Shown here: one piece after another, positions 19,501 to 29,924 of the stretch
Layout of the letters: every line of letters starts with the position of its first letter
Position numbering within the stretch: the first letter of the stretch is position 1
Assembly (NCBI GenBank): GCA_963921825.1
Contig: OY997596.1
Coordinates: 17,985,001 to 18,049,000, forward strand
DNA length: 64,000 nt
Source of the DNA: Erodium maritimum
Lineage: Eukaryota; Streptophyta; Magnoliopsida; Geraniales; Geraniaceae
Reading direction: 5' to 3'
Translations under genes and position numbers: made by a program
The notes under the pieces: model-generated
Database searches by the model: none
What the model saw: only the letters and a program-made list of their open reading frames with translations
Told to the model about the DNA's origin: nothing

Positions 19501-21895
19501 TCTTATTGGAATAATGTATTGCCTACAATCTTACTTCCCGATGCCAGTTTTGCCGCTTCTGTGCTATGCTAACCATATATTTGTTATGCAGTTGGTGCCA
19601 GTTGTCACAGAGCTTATTGTTGCAGAGTTGATGTACCTGCAATACTCACATTCTAAGGCACCTATAAAGATATATGTTAATTCTTCAGGAACAGCAACTG
19701 ACGATGGTGAAAGGGTGAGCTCTGGATCCATTTCTTTTGCAGGATAATTTAAAATGACATATGTGGTTTCATACGGATACAAATTACATGCTGAGCTTTA
19801 TGCAATCTTTTTTTTGTAACTAAAGACTTTTTTTTACTAGGGCCGAGTTGAAATGTGGTAGGCCAATTTAGAAAATAATACAAATATGTATGGGCGGGGC
19901 GGCAGGGTGGCAACAAGGATAAAAGTTTGATTTTGCTTCAAAAAATACCTATGATGTTTGTTTACTTAACAGAGCATTGGACACAATTTCTTCCTTCCTT
20001 CCTGTTAGAATAGGCCCAATAATCAGCCCAAACACATTAGGGCATCTAGTTCTCTAGCTAGGGTTTTCTCTAGTTCTCTGTAAGTAGAGAGGTCGGACTA
20101 TGCTATTTTATTCAAGTGAGAACTACACAACTATGAAGTTCAACACTTCCTTCTCTTTAATCTGTTATGATGGGATTAAAATGCTTATTACGCAGGTTGC
20201 TATGGAGTATGAGGGTTTTGCCATCTATGACGCAATGCAGATGTTAAACAATGAGGTGATTTCTTTCTCTAATTTTTCTTATTCATACTTTTGTGCTATC
20301 TGTTTGCATCTTTTGGTGTTAGTTTCATTAGTTCATATGATTTTGGTGATGGAGTAAATTAGCAATGACAATGAAGTGATTGCGTTATGGAAATTAAAGT
20401 GGATATGGTTGTGAAATGGCGTGTCAGTGGATGTGAAAAGAGTTACAGATGACTTTTGTAGCATGATTGTATGTTGTTATCATAATGAAATGGATGCAGG
20501 ATTTTTTTTATACTTCCTCCGTCCCAAAATACATGTCCAATTTAACTTTTCTTGTGAAAATTAAGAATCAGTGAACTTAGTGCTGAAATGTCTCCCATGT
20601 GTCCCCATTAACTCTTATCTGCTTACTCAGTAAGTAGTTATAACCAACGCATGGAAAGAATATTACTGGTAAGTCATGCATAAGTAACGAACTGGGAAGG
20701 AGTTCATAAGTTTGTAGGTTAGTTATACATTGAATGTTGGACTACAAAGATGCTGCAGAGCCATAAGATTGGATAGCTGAGATGGGAATGCTTATGTAGA
20801 CTTTGGTAGTTCTAGGAAGAAGTTTTACTAAAGAATTCATGTCATGACTCCAGCACTGTTTGATAAATGGCTTGGTTGTTGTATCCATATGTTTTGGGTC
20901 TTACTAGGGAGTTGTTGCTTGAGTATTTGATTGATTCCGCTGGACTTGTTTACTTGGATGACCACTGGTTGTTAATAGTGAATACTTGCAGAGAGAGGGA
21001 GATAACAAAGGAAAATTTGTTGCGCTGAAATAAAACGGCTCTTAGCCTTATAGTTTTGAGCCCTGGTAATTGTAGTTAAATTTAGTTTTTGGCTGGTTTC
21101 CCAAGCAGATACACACCCTTTCCCTTGGATGTTCCATTGGTATGGCTTGCCTACTTGTTGCTGCAGGCATGAAGGGAAAACGGTTTTCGATGCCACATGC
21201 CCACAGTATGGTTTGCTTGAAACATTTTGTCTTACAGCGATGAGCTTTTGTCCACCCTATCATCTTTGGTCATTTCATTGATTAAATTGAGTTCTGTTCC
21301 AGTGGCCATTAAACAGCCTCGTCTTCCATCATCTGGGTTGGTTCCTGCTACCGAAGTTCTAATTCGGGCAAAAGAGGTTTGTTGAACTCATTTTACACCC
21401 AACCATATCTGTTATGACCTTTAATCAAGTATACACTCTTCATATACTACCATGCTTGTTTTTTCAGGCGATGTATAACAGGGACCTCTTGGTAGAACTC
21501 TTTGCCAAGCACACTGGTAACGTAAGTGTGACGCGTTAACTGTTTTCTCCGTATGCTAGGTAGGAAGTTATAAAATAATGAATAAAATCATGTTATGATC
21601 TGATTTTTCGTAGTCAGAAGAAACTATTGCGAAGGAGCTGAGAGGGAAACTTACCATGGGTCCAGTTGAAGCTAAAAAGTTTGGGATAATTGACAAGGTA
21701 AGTTTTGTATCCATCAATAGCTATCTTAGTACCATGCTGTGTCTTTTGGGTATGCATGAAGTTTATATAATATGAAAATACTGGGGCCAGATTCTCTGGA
21801 AAGGCCAGGAGGATTTGATGAGGACAATGGTTCCTCCATCAGAATGGATCAAGACTGAAGAAGATGATGCTAAAACAGATATGGCTAAAGCATAA
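16586..21895 (+). CDS. CLPR3: CLPR3-like plastid Clp protease subunit (non-catalytic)
   Basis: Nine exons by reading GT/AG sites: 16586-16870, 17688-17789, 19592-19714, 20196-20255, 21109-21205, 21303-21376, 21468-21521, 21614-21697, 21791-21895; 327 codons, in frame throughout. Residues 1-60 look like a plastid transit peptide. The motif NPNDPFLKIL, PPDLPSLL and VTELIVAELMYLQ match ClpR3 as I remember it. ClpR proteins form the ClpR/ClpP1 ring of the stromal Clp core but lack catalysis: here the position of the nucleophile Ser is Gly201 (GCSIGMACLL) and that of the catalytic His is Lys226 (AIKQPR). IRAKE and FAKHTGN in the handle region are typical of the family. Introns hold a Stowaway MITE, an LTR remnant and a 143-bp solo LTR. 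Exon 5 uses an internal GT after one base of a codon; the join keeps the family length. ClpR4 is the closest alternative. Confidence 0.85.
17261..17469. mobile_element. Stowaway-like MITE in CLPR3 intron 1
   Basis: 209 bp with inverted ends CTCCCTCAGTCTCAA and, on minus, CTAGTCCCTTTGTCCCAA, the CTCCCTCCGTCCCAA-type Stowaway (Tc1/mariner) terminus, flanked by TA at 17259-17260 and 17470-17471. Confidence 0.65.
18000..18251 (-). mobile_element. Retroelement remnant with tRNA-Met primer site in CLPR3 intron 2
   Basis: The minus strand contains TGGTATCAGAGC at 18240-18251, the sequence complementary to initiator tRNA-Met used by many copia and TRIM elements, followed by GC-rich sequence reading leftward to about 18000. 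LTR boundaries are not clear, so only a fragment is claimed. Confidence 0.5.
20003..20145 (+). mobile_element. Tiny solo LTR (TRIM-like) with TSD CTTCC in CLPR3 intron 3
   Basis: 143 bp starting TGTTAGAA and ending TTCAACA, flanked by the perfect 5-bp duplication CTTCC (19998-20002 and 20146-20150). The ends and size fit the solo LTR of a terminal-repeat retrotransposon in miniature. A Stowaway-like end (TACTTCCTCCGTCCCAAAATA, one side only) follows at 20511 in the next intron. Confidence 0.7.
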
Positions 21896-23325
21896 ACATC
21901 CTGCCACTGCTGTAAGTTCATCCTTTCTTCTGTAGGCATCTCCTATGATGGCTTGCTTGGCAGTTGTTTAATGTCTGAATGTTGAGGGTGAAATGAAATC
22001 ATATTTGGGACATGAAGATACTTCCATGCAAATGAATACTGAATTTTTCTTGTGCTTGTTTGTGTACTTTTCTTAATTATTTCAGTATGTAAGTTATCTG
22101 CCAGCTTAACACTATTTTTTTTTTGCAATGTTTAAAAAGATTCTTGTATTGATTTAGCTAAAGAAAACTGTCACGTAGAAGTCGAGAGTTGTTTCAACCT
22201 ATAAGGCAAACCTTATATTGTAAATCGGATCGCATATCTATTGTTTATCTGAATCATATTTTATATTTTTCAAATAGAGGAAGGGATCATAAGTTGCTTG
22301 AATCAAAAGCTTTACGTATCCAATCGTTGACCTAGTTTGACACTTTTTTGGTTCAGATTTAAGATTTTATGGTTCAATTGAAGGCTGGAGTTGATCGCAG
22401 ATTTATGCCCTGCCCGTGCCCTGCATTGCAACCATATGGGAATCGCAAGCTCATAAAGAAAGCAGCAATAGAGAAAGTGGTTTACGATAAAGTTACTGTG
22501 TAAAATTGGCAGATTAGTTATAAAAATGTTTCCAGTATTATATTGTGTACCAAAACTTATTTTCTGCATTCTACCGCCGTCTTTGAGGATGAATATGATA
22601 TGTTGCAACCTAAGCCCCCAAAGAAGACGGAAAAATTGTCATTGTTTTTGAGAGTTCAGCTGTTAACATTTCAGTAGCATAACTGTAAAGGGGCATTTAT
22701 GGAATTAGAAATGTTCTCTTTTAAACTCAGATGTCATCATGTCGCTAACCTGATATACTAAAGGGGAACAACTTTGTTATATACTTGTTCAAGGGAAAAT
22801 ATCAGTTTAGTATCCCTAATTTATACACTTTTAAACACTTCTACCACAGAAGGTACTTTAACTAAAAGAAGGGTTAAATGTTGAAACTTATCCTTATGTA
22901 TTATTGGTCACGAACACTATGCTACCCTCATTTTTAAAATCACATTTGCGGTACCTTATCAATTGGTTACGCGATTCCGTTAGGAAAAATGGACGGTAAA
23001 ATGTCGTTTTTCCATTCCGTTAGTCATATGACCTCAAGTGTCATATAATGGACGGTAAAATGTCGTCTTACACGTGAATGATACTTTTTGTAAACGTATG
23101 CCACATTTGTGTTATGATCTGTCACAAAAGGTGGAGCACAGTTACAATGTACCGATAAACTTTCAGACTGGACTAAGAATGGACGTTATCTCCAATTATT
23201 TTTCGTTTATATGATCAGTGAAAGGCTCGCTCAAAAAAATGTATGCATCAATTTGCCAGGTATTTTCATTGCTTCAAAACTTCAAATAAAGCAATTGGAA
23301 GGAAGTTAGGGAGAGGGAGAGGGAG
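21896..23325. other. CLPR3 3' flank and intergenic DNA
   Basis: AT-rich. GGACGGTAAAATGTCGT occurs twice (about 22991 and 23050) inside a stretch at 22890-23120 that looks like an old MITE, but no terminal inverted repeats are convincing. No gene recognised. Confidence 0.5.
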
Positions 23326-26300
23326 ATGGAGAGGATGGGCAATCCTTCACTCTCGGTGATGAGATTCACCTTTCTTCTCTCCGTATCCGTTACAGCCTCC
23401 TCCTCTGTACCTCTCCAATATCCTCCATCTTCTTCTTCTTCAATCCCTAAAGCCACAGCCTCCGACTTGCTCTCCGTCCTCGGCCCCACCCGCCAATCCT
23501 CCTCTGTCAACCCCAACGTGGCTCGCCAGCTCAATTCCTGCTTCAAATTCCTCGTACCCAAGGAGAACCGCCCCCTCAGGACTAGACAACTGTGCTCAAA
23601 ACCAATCATTTCCCCCAGCCCGAACCAGATCCGGAGCCGGAGAGAGGAGGACGAGCTCATTTGGTGGCCGCCCCAGCCGGTTCTGGAACTCGCTCGCCTT
23701 TCTGTTGACTCCGGCGGCGACGTTGCCGCAATTCAAGCCACCCTTGATCCCACTGTCATCCCTGTAAGTCTGTGCTTCATTAGCAATAATTAATTTCATT
23801 CCAATTCGAGTCATGAGTCTTTGTTGATCGTTTGTGGTTGGCAGTGATTAGCTTTGCTTGAATTGCTCTTGAGTTAACTTTTATACATTGGAATGAGGGA
23901 TATGTCATATTGTTCACTATTTGTAATTACTATGAAACTGGCTGGTACTCTCATTTCTCTATCAGGTTATAGTTTTGGTCACTGAATCACATTTTGTTTA
24001 GTAATATATTAGGTACCTGATGTAGAAAGATCAAACGAAAACAGATGCCAACTCACTAGGACGCCTTACGGGAGACGTTTCATAAGTGAGGTTTGTGTTC
24101 AGGCAACTATGTCGTTACTACTAGTGTATTTTTTTTATGATGTGTTTTGTTCAGTAATCTAATAGCTTCCTGATGTTGAAGTACCGTTTTGATGTTTTTC
24201 AGTACTGGGTGTCTATTCATATGTCAAATTTCAGGACCTTAATTTATATCTTGGATTCTTATTTGAACTTATTGTTGCTCGGGGTCCGGACATTGGGTTG
24301 AAAGTATCATTGAATCGCTATGATTTCTTTCATGGTCATCTCTTTCTTGCCACAAACACTGGACGACTTGGTATTCTGTAAGTTGTTATCTTCCTCGTTC
24401 TTTTTTTTTATCAGCAAAGAGCAATATATCAAAAAAAAGAGAAGAGCTCCCAAGATGGGAGGCAACAACTCTTAGCCTAGGAGACAGGTCTGAAGGAAAG
24501 ATATTATAGCCTAAGAAAAGAAAACAGACTTGAGAACCACATCAGTTCTCGAGAGAGGATCTGGGGATCAATGATTCAAGTTCTGAGCAGAGCAGGAAGA
24601 AACAATTATCAGCTTGAGGAAATATCTCACTGATTCCTCATTCTGGCTGTGATTAATTAGAGGTTGCTTGTTAATAGGAACAGTGAAACAAACAACATCA
24701 AAGCTCTTTCCCAAGAAATGGCGGGGGGTTTCAAGTGTTTCAATTATAAGCAAAAGTCGCTTGTAGCACTTATTCAAGCAACATATCTTAATGTTGCAAT
24801 TTAATTACATCTGGACCGCACTTGGCGAGCTATTGTGATATTTGCATATACTTTATATGTTGTACTTCTTGGATTCATGATGTCTCATTAGTATTTTGAT
24901 AATATAAGTATGTGTTCTTGATAATATTTCAAGGGTACTAATTTGGCAGGTTTCATGCAAAGGAATACCCAGCATATGATAAAGAGGTATTTCCATACAA
25001 TATGGGCTATTGCCAAAGAGGTAAGCAGGATAACCTTCCTTCCAAAAATGACTGTTATTGACAGATTGTGATTATTTTCATCTTCTTTATCCCCTAATTT
25101 ATCACATTGTCTCAGTTCATAAAGATAAATAGTTCTGATTTACTGTACCATTCATAGAGAGGGGAAAATAAAAAGATGATCAGTTGCTGTTGTTTCTAGA
25201 TGTTAATAGACAAAAGTGTTGTGACTGTCATGCTGATATTAATATTTTCCTCTTAGAATCCAATGTGACATACGATGATTCAATGAACTTGCGAAACATT
25301 CTTTGGCTTGCTCCATTGCCAAGCAGTTCTGATAAAACATGGGCTGCACCAGGTATATCCTTATATCCAGTAACCTAGTAGAACAATGTGCTGTTCATGC
25401 ATTTCACTTCCTAGTTGGTATGTTTTTGTGTGTTCATTGAGTAGTTTAATTATGCTGTGGAACCCTCTTTCTTTACGCTACTATATCCCCTACAGTACAT
25501 GTCAGTGTTATAGAATGCACGGATCTTCTGAGCCTAGACACAGTCAGGCATGGGTTTCGATAAGTGTGGCACACATGATCTTTTTGGCAAAATTATAAAT
25601 ATAAATATTATCATAATATATTAATGGAAGTTCTTAAAATGTACTTAATAGCTCAAATACTAATACCAATGTGCATCTTCTTATAACTTATCTCCCCCAC
25701 CAATGCCATCAACTGATTTGTATCCTTTGCCATCTTCTGAAGTATCTTCTTCGTCAAGCCATTCCTCTCCCTTTGTGCCTGTGACGTAGACTGCTCGCTG
25801 GTGCTTCTGATGTCTAGTTTAAGCAACTAAACAATACTGCCAGTCTAACATATTGCCAAATTCTGGAATAGGAACTCAAGAGATTTTGAATGACCTAGTC
25901 ATTTATTCATGGTTCATGCATGAATCAGTGAATTCATTATTTGGTTTATAGATAAAAAAATGTCTTCCTTGATGCATCTATTGAATTCTATTCCTCTTTT
26001 GTGATATTGTTAAAAAGATTCAAAATTGAAATGACAAAAGAGATGTTTGATATTGATTTGATAGGAGTGTTGGTAGTGCTGGATGCTCGGCCAGACGGAA
26101 TCATATATAGAGATATAATTCCTGAATATGTGAATTTTGCAAGGACAATATATGAAGGTCGGTGTAATAGAATAGTTACTCTTTCTATGTTGTTCCATTT
26201 TGGTTAATATAGAGACATAATATCCATTCATTTGATGTTCTGTTGTGTTGTGCTGTGTTGGCTAGATGATTTTGGAGATGTTGCAGTTGACGTTAACTAC

Positions 26301-26348
26301 TTGAATATTGGAGACTATGCGCCCAATTATCAGATATTTATCTGCTGA
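23326..26348 (+). CDS. Conserved-looking plant protein of unknown function, probably plastid-targeted
   Basis: Seven exons by GT/AG reading: 23326-23763, 24013-24090, 24235-24377, 24950-25020, 25257-25352, 26065-26157 (a second acceptor at 26068 also keeps frame), 26266-26348; 333 codons, in frame. The first about 75 residues are Ser/Pro/Arg-rich with few acids, like a plastid transit peptide; the ATG at 23335 is an alternative start. The rest is compact and globular with no membrane span: an ELARLSVDSGGD helix, then YGRRFI, a YDFFHGHLFLATNTGRLGIL sheet region, HAKEYPAYD, an LRNILWLAPLPSS loop, LVVLDARPDGIIYRDIIPEY, and the end IGDYAPNYQIFIC. I do not recognise the family. Precise splicing with an unbroken frame and non-repetitive content argue for a real, functional gene. 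Confidence 0.75.
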
Positions 26349-26514
26349 TGTTTCTTTGTCATGTCACTGTTATATACTTGGTTGAAGGATTTCTAAACAA
26401 GTGTAATGTTTGAATTTTAGCAATTATGGAGTATTGGTGGTGTTAAGTAGTTTACTTCTCAAGTTTGTGCTTGCTCTTCTGCCGCCTGTACATTTTTAAC
26501 TCTGTTGTCTGCTG

Positions 26515-27851
26515 GGCAGGATGCAACAGTTGCATCCTCAGGTAAGCGCTCTAAAGCTCATCGTCATACTTTTATTGCATGAGATGATTTTGATAAGATG
26601 AAAGTAGATGGTGACAAGTTTATTAAATGTAGATATTGTTCGCAACAACGTAAGTATCGTTCGAATAGGTTTGATACTGGATGATATACAGACATGTCAA
26701 ATAATGTCCTAGACACCCTAGGAGAACAGACCTTACTCAGCCGATCTTAGCACTTCAGCCTCTAGAACTAGATAGTGATGCAAGATGCAACAATGAGGGA
26801 TGATAATTATTGATGGGCTACCCTTTGGATTTGTAGAGTGTAAGGGATTTGAAGACTTAATACATATTATATATCTCATGTTTGTAGTTCTATCTATATG
26901 CACTATTTGGAGGGATATTTGTCATTTTTATGAAACTCCAACAAATCACATGTGTCACAACTCACTTAATTGATGATAATTGGGTGTTGTATAAAAAAAA
27001 TAAGTTTTTGCACAATTACTTCCCACAAAAGGGAAGACACTGGAAGAACCATTGAGTTTTGTCCGAGTTATCAATTTTTTTCGTCTAGCTCTGTGGTAGA
27101 TGGTTAATTTATACATATGAGTTGTGTAGCACATTATGCACTTACTTATGAGTGATGGGATGATGATGATCGAGAATTATGTAGAAGAATTGGATTTTAT
27201 GTTAGGTTCATTAAGTTTTCAGTTAGTCGTTGAGCAAACTGGTTGTAGGACAACGAAGTTGATGTCCTTAGGTGTCCCAACTTGGTGGAATTTTTATGCT
27301 AAAGCCTAGGTTGTAGGTTAGAGAAAGCCTTCACCATTTATTATTGCCTAGACCCTATTCCCTACTAGATAATCCGTTGAGTGCAATTCAATAATATCTT
27401 TGTTAGAACCATTTTATCAGATAAGAATAAGAGTCTCAGGTTCAAAATATGTTACTTCAAACTTTGTAGTAAATGAAATATATGATATTTATACATTAGT
27501 TTAAATGGGTTTGAGACAAGAGAACATAGATATGAGAAACGTGGTTGTTCATATGAGTTTTGAAGTTTCACAAGTCTTTTAGGGATTTGTATGTTAAACT
27601 TGGTTGCATTTATTGCACTCAGTTTATCCCCAAAAAACTTAATTATGTAAACTATCTTATTTAGGACCATGTGTTCAACTGAAAACTCCAATATACTTTC
27701 CTATTTAGTGAAACAATCATTAGGGTCATTGTTTAGTTAGTTTTATTAGAGAATCAACTCAACTAAAAGCTTTACGCGTTTAGAGTCCAAACTATTTAGA
27801 AGAATAGATGAGTCCATTGAGAATAATGATAAGAGCTGGTCTATTTGTGGA
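26515..27851 (+). pseudogene. hAT transposase, 5' part, decayed
   Basis: At 26515-26700 a BED-type zinc finger is readable (FDKMKVDGDKFIKCRYC with a downstream His), and at 26930-27400 fragments of the catalytic region (GRTIEFCLSYQ, HMSCVAHYALTYE) occur among many stops. The matching C-terminal dimerisation domain lies at about 49980-50160 in the same orientation, so the virus block is inserted in this element. hAT terminal repeats were not found. Confidence 0.55.
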
Positions 27852-27852
27852 C
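27828..27852. repeat. Left copy of 25-bp host repeat at the pararetrovirus junction
   Basis: A 25-base sequence starting GATAAGAGCTGG is identical to 49766-49790 on the other side of the virus block. Virus sequence begins immediately after it. The right copy is preceded by an 8-base filler (ACAAATTT, 49758-49765) that is itself a copy of the adjacent host bases. This pattern fits repair-mediated capture of viral DNA, since Caulimoviridae have no integrase. Confidence 0.8.
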
Positions 27853-28403
27853 ATCTTTATTCCTTCTAGTTTGTAATATAGGGTTAAGGCCAAATCTTTA
27901 TGTTCATCTTTCATGGATATGCTAAAATTTGGTTGTACTACAAATTTTAGTTTTTGGTATATTAAATTTCCTTTTAATACGGTTATTAAAGCATCTTGTA
28001 TGTTGTCTTGAATTCTATCGTCTAGGATATATATTTGTATTGATGTATCTATGTTTTTCTGGAAGTAGGCTTGTATAGTAAATTCTATTCCTCCAAAGTA
28101 TATATTCTTATATTTCTTTGCTTCCCTTGTAGGCAGATTCTGCATTTCTCTTTTTATTATTTCTTCAGTGATTAGGCTAATCTTTGCTCTTCCGTTTATA
28201 CTTGTTGCTTTGATAATATTTTCATGTTTTTGTGCTATGTATCTTATGTCTTTACTTCTTTGGAACCAGTTTGTTTTAAATATATTTTTTATAGATAATT
28301 CTTCTTCTTCTTCTTGGATTTTTTTGATATGTTTCTGGTTTAAAGCTAAGTATTTGTGAGGTTCCTCCTTCATATGTATCCATTTGGTAATAAACTCCTT
28401 CAT
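27853..28403 (-). pseudogene. Viral movement protein, truncated left copy
   Basis: Repeats the N-terminal part and 30K core of the movement protein at 48130-49380, but stops at the integration junction (27852). The last codons of its open frame are host sequence. A one-base difference in a T-run near 28320 puts the first about 45 codons in another frame from the core. Related proteins form tubules or widen plasmodesmata for cell-to-cell spread. Non-functional because it lacks its C-terminal third. Confidence 0.85.
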
Positions 28404-28691
28404 CGACCTCTTTTCCTTTATCCATTTTTATCTTTTTTAACAATTCTTCTATTAATTCACTTTGTCTTTTCACAATTGTTTTAGATGTTTTATCTCTGAT
28501 TCTTTATTTGGTTCTATCATTAACTTTTCTTCTGTCATTTTCAGTATTTCTTCATCTTTTTGTCTGAGTATGTCTCTTAATACTGTTATAGTATTTTCTT
28601 TTTCTTCTATGATATTCTCTTTTTCTTCAATGAGTTCCAGACTTATTCTACAATTTTCAATATGTTGATTTATATCTATGTTGTAAGTCAT
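28276..28691 (-). pseudogene. Viral coiled-coil ORF, left copy, frameshifted
   Basis: Starts at 28691 and encodes a highly charged Glu/Lys/Ile-rich coiled coil (ISLELIEEKENIIEEKENTI). A one-base deletion near 28484 relative to the right copy splits it; the downstream frame (from 28473) runs straight into the movement-protein N-terminus. The right copy (49425-49748) stays open through the coiled coil. No known domain beyond the coiled coil. Confidence 0.7.
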
Positions 28692-28726
28692 TTCTTTTCC
28701 TGCTAATTAATTTTATGCTCTCCATT

Positions 28727-29191
28727 CTAAGCTGCTGGTGCTCCTGACCCAAGAGTTTTGGGTTCTAGTTTTATGTTATACATTTTTATTATTTCTTCTA
28801 TTATATTTTCATATCCTTCTTCTTCCATGCTATCATCACTTTCTAATTCTTCTTCATAAAATCTTATTGTACTGGTGCCTTCTCCATTTTCTATATTTAA
28901 GTTTTCTCTATCGTATAATTTTTCAAGGAATCTTATAGCTACTAACCTTTCTTCATCTGTTATGAATCCTTTTAACATTGTTATTACCTCTTTGATCTGT
29001 AATGATAACAGTTCTGATGTATAACGGGACTTACTTATTAGTAAATTTATTCCACAAAATATAAAGTTTTCATCTTGATCTTCTATTCCTTTGATCAATA
29101 TTCTTTTAAAGCCTGTTTCATACCAAATGTCTTGGGTTTCTCTTGCTAGGTCTACTAACGTCCTTACTACGGTGTCAATTAAGCTTTCCAT
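28727..29191 (-). CDS. Viral ORF of unknown function, 154 codons
   Basis: Open frame between the two small paralogous ORFs and the coiled-coil ORF. N-terminal half predicted helical with hydrophobic heptads; C-terminal third strongly acidic (FYEEELESDDSMEEEGYE), ending GSGAPAA. Its ATG overlaps the stop of the preceding frame (TAATG at about 29190), suggesting reinitiation on a polycistronic RNA, as known for caulimoviruses. I recognise no family. Only its last about 12 codons are repeated at the right end of the integration. Confidence 0.6.
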   Translation of the reverse strand: MESLIDTVVRTLVDLARETQDIWYETGFKRILIKGIEDQDENFIFCGINLLISKSRYTSELLSLQIKEVITMLKGFITDEERLVAIRFLEKLYDRENLNIENGEGTSTIRFYEEELESDDSMEEEGYENIIEEIIKMYNIKLEPKTLGSGAPAA

Positions 29192-29547
29192 TATACAATG
29201 AAGTTACAACATATATTGTTAGGAGATCTATATTCTAATATTCCTTTTTTAATTCTTCGCTTGAATAGGTTATTTATGTGATCCGCCTTTTCTAGACATC
29301 TCATGATGGTGTTAAAATGTTTCACATAAAATTGGGCATCGTTTTCCATAACTTCTCCTGTAAATTCATTCAAATCCCAAACAAGGCGTTGGATACTCAT
29401 ATGGTCAGTGAATACCAAGCTATTTAGTTGTTTTATTAGACATTTCAAATAAGTTTCGTTGTTATGATACACGATCATATTGGGATACACTTCTATCCAT
29501 ATATGGTTATTATTATAGCTTGTCATTATACCATGTAGGCGCAACAT
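29191..29547 (-). CDS. Small viral ORF, paralogue 2, 118 codons
   Basis: Shares a clear pattern with the upstream ORF at 29526-29849: NE.Y...L....N, then W-DL-EF..E.M.ND..FY.KH, then L.K..H...L, and an end with RSPN...CC. It overlaps that ORF by about 22 bases and the next by four. A possible second start lies at the ATG seven codons downstream, preceded by TAATG. No known domain. Position just after the primer binding site is unusual for such a duplicated pair. Confidence 0.6.
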   Translation of the reverse strand: MLRLHGIMTSYNNNHIWIEVYPNMIVYHNNETYLKCLIKQLNSLVFTDHMSIQRLVWDLNEFTGEVMENDAQFYVKHFNTIMRCLEKADHINNLFKRRIKKGILEYRSPNNICCNFIV

Positions 29548-29849
29548 AGATAATTAGGGGATATATTCGCCTCTCTTAATCTACTATTAGGGGACCTATT
29601 TTCCCCTTCTAATTCTTTTGTAAGTTTTTTGAGTAATAAACTTTGCATGTGTTCCATTTTTTGTAATTTATATTTTAAAAAGGTTTTATGCTTCTTGTAG
29701 AATGCAAAATCATTATCCATTATTTCTTCTACAAATTCGTATAAATCCCAAAGGGTTATTTGGAGAGTATATAAATATGTAAACTTTGTATTATTTATTT
29801 TGTTGTTTAGATAATGAAAATAACTTTCATTGCTCCAATATACAGCCAT
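29526..29849 (-). CDS. Small viral ORF, paralogue 1, 107 codons
   Basis: First open frame after the primer binding site (64 bases downstream). Paralogous to the following ORF (shared core LWDLYEFVEEIMDNDFAFYK against VWDLNEFTGEVMENDAQFY). Helical, charged, no signal peptide or membrane span. Function unknown. Confidence 0.6.
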   Translation of the reverse strand: MAVYWSNESYFHYLNNKINNTKFTYLYTLQITLWDLYEFVEEIMDNDFAFYKKHKTFLKYKLQKMEHMQSLLLKKLTKELEGENRSPNSRLREANISPNYLCCAYMV

Positions 29850-29912
29850 ATTGAGAAGTTCTCATACATCACTAGTGTTACACATATTTTATATATTTTC
29901 CTTTTTTTGTAG

Positions 29913-29924
29913 GCTCTGATACCA
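29913..29924 (-). promoter_or_regulatory. Primer binding site, tRNA-Met type (viral)
   Basis: TGGTATCAGAGC on the minus strand is the 12-base complement of initiator tRNA-Met used by Caulimoviridae to start minus-strand DNA synthesis, and conventionally marks genome position 1. Located between the intergenic region and the first small ORF. Confidence 0.92.

Noticed and set aside
20511..20710. Complete Stowaway MITE in CLPR3 intron 4
   Set aside because: Only one end (CTTCCTCCGTCCCAAAA type) is visible; no inverted partner was found.
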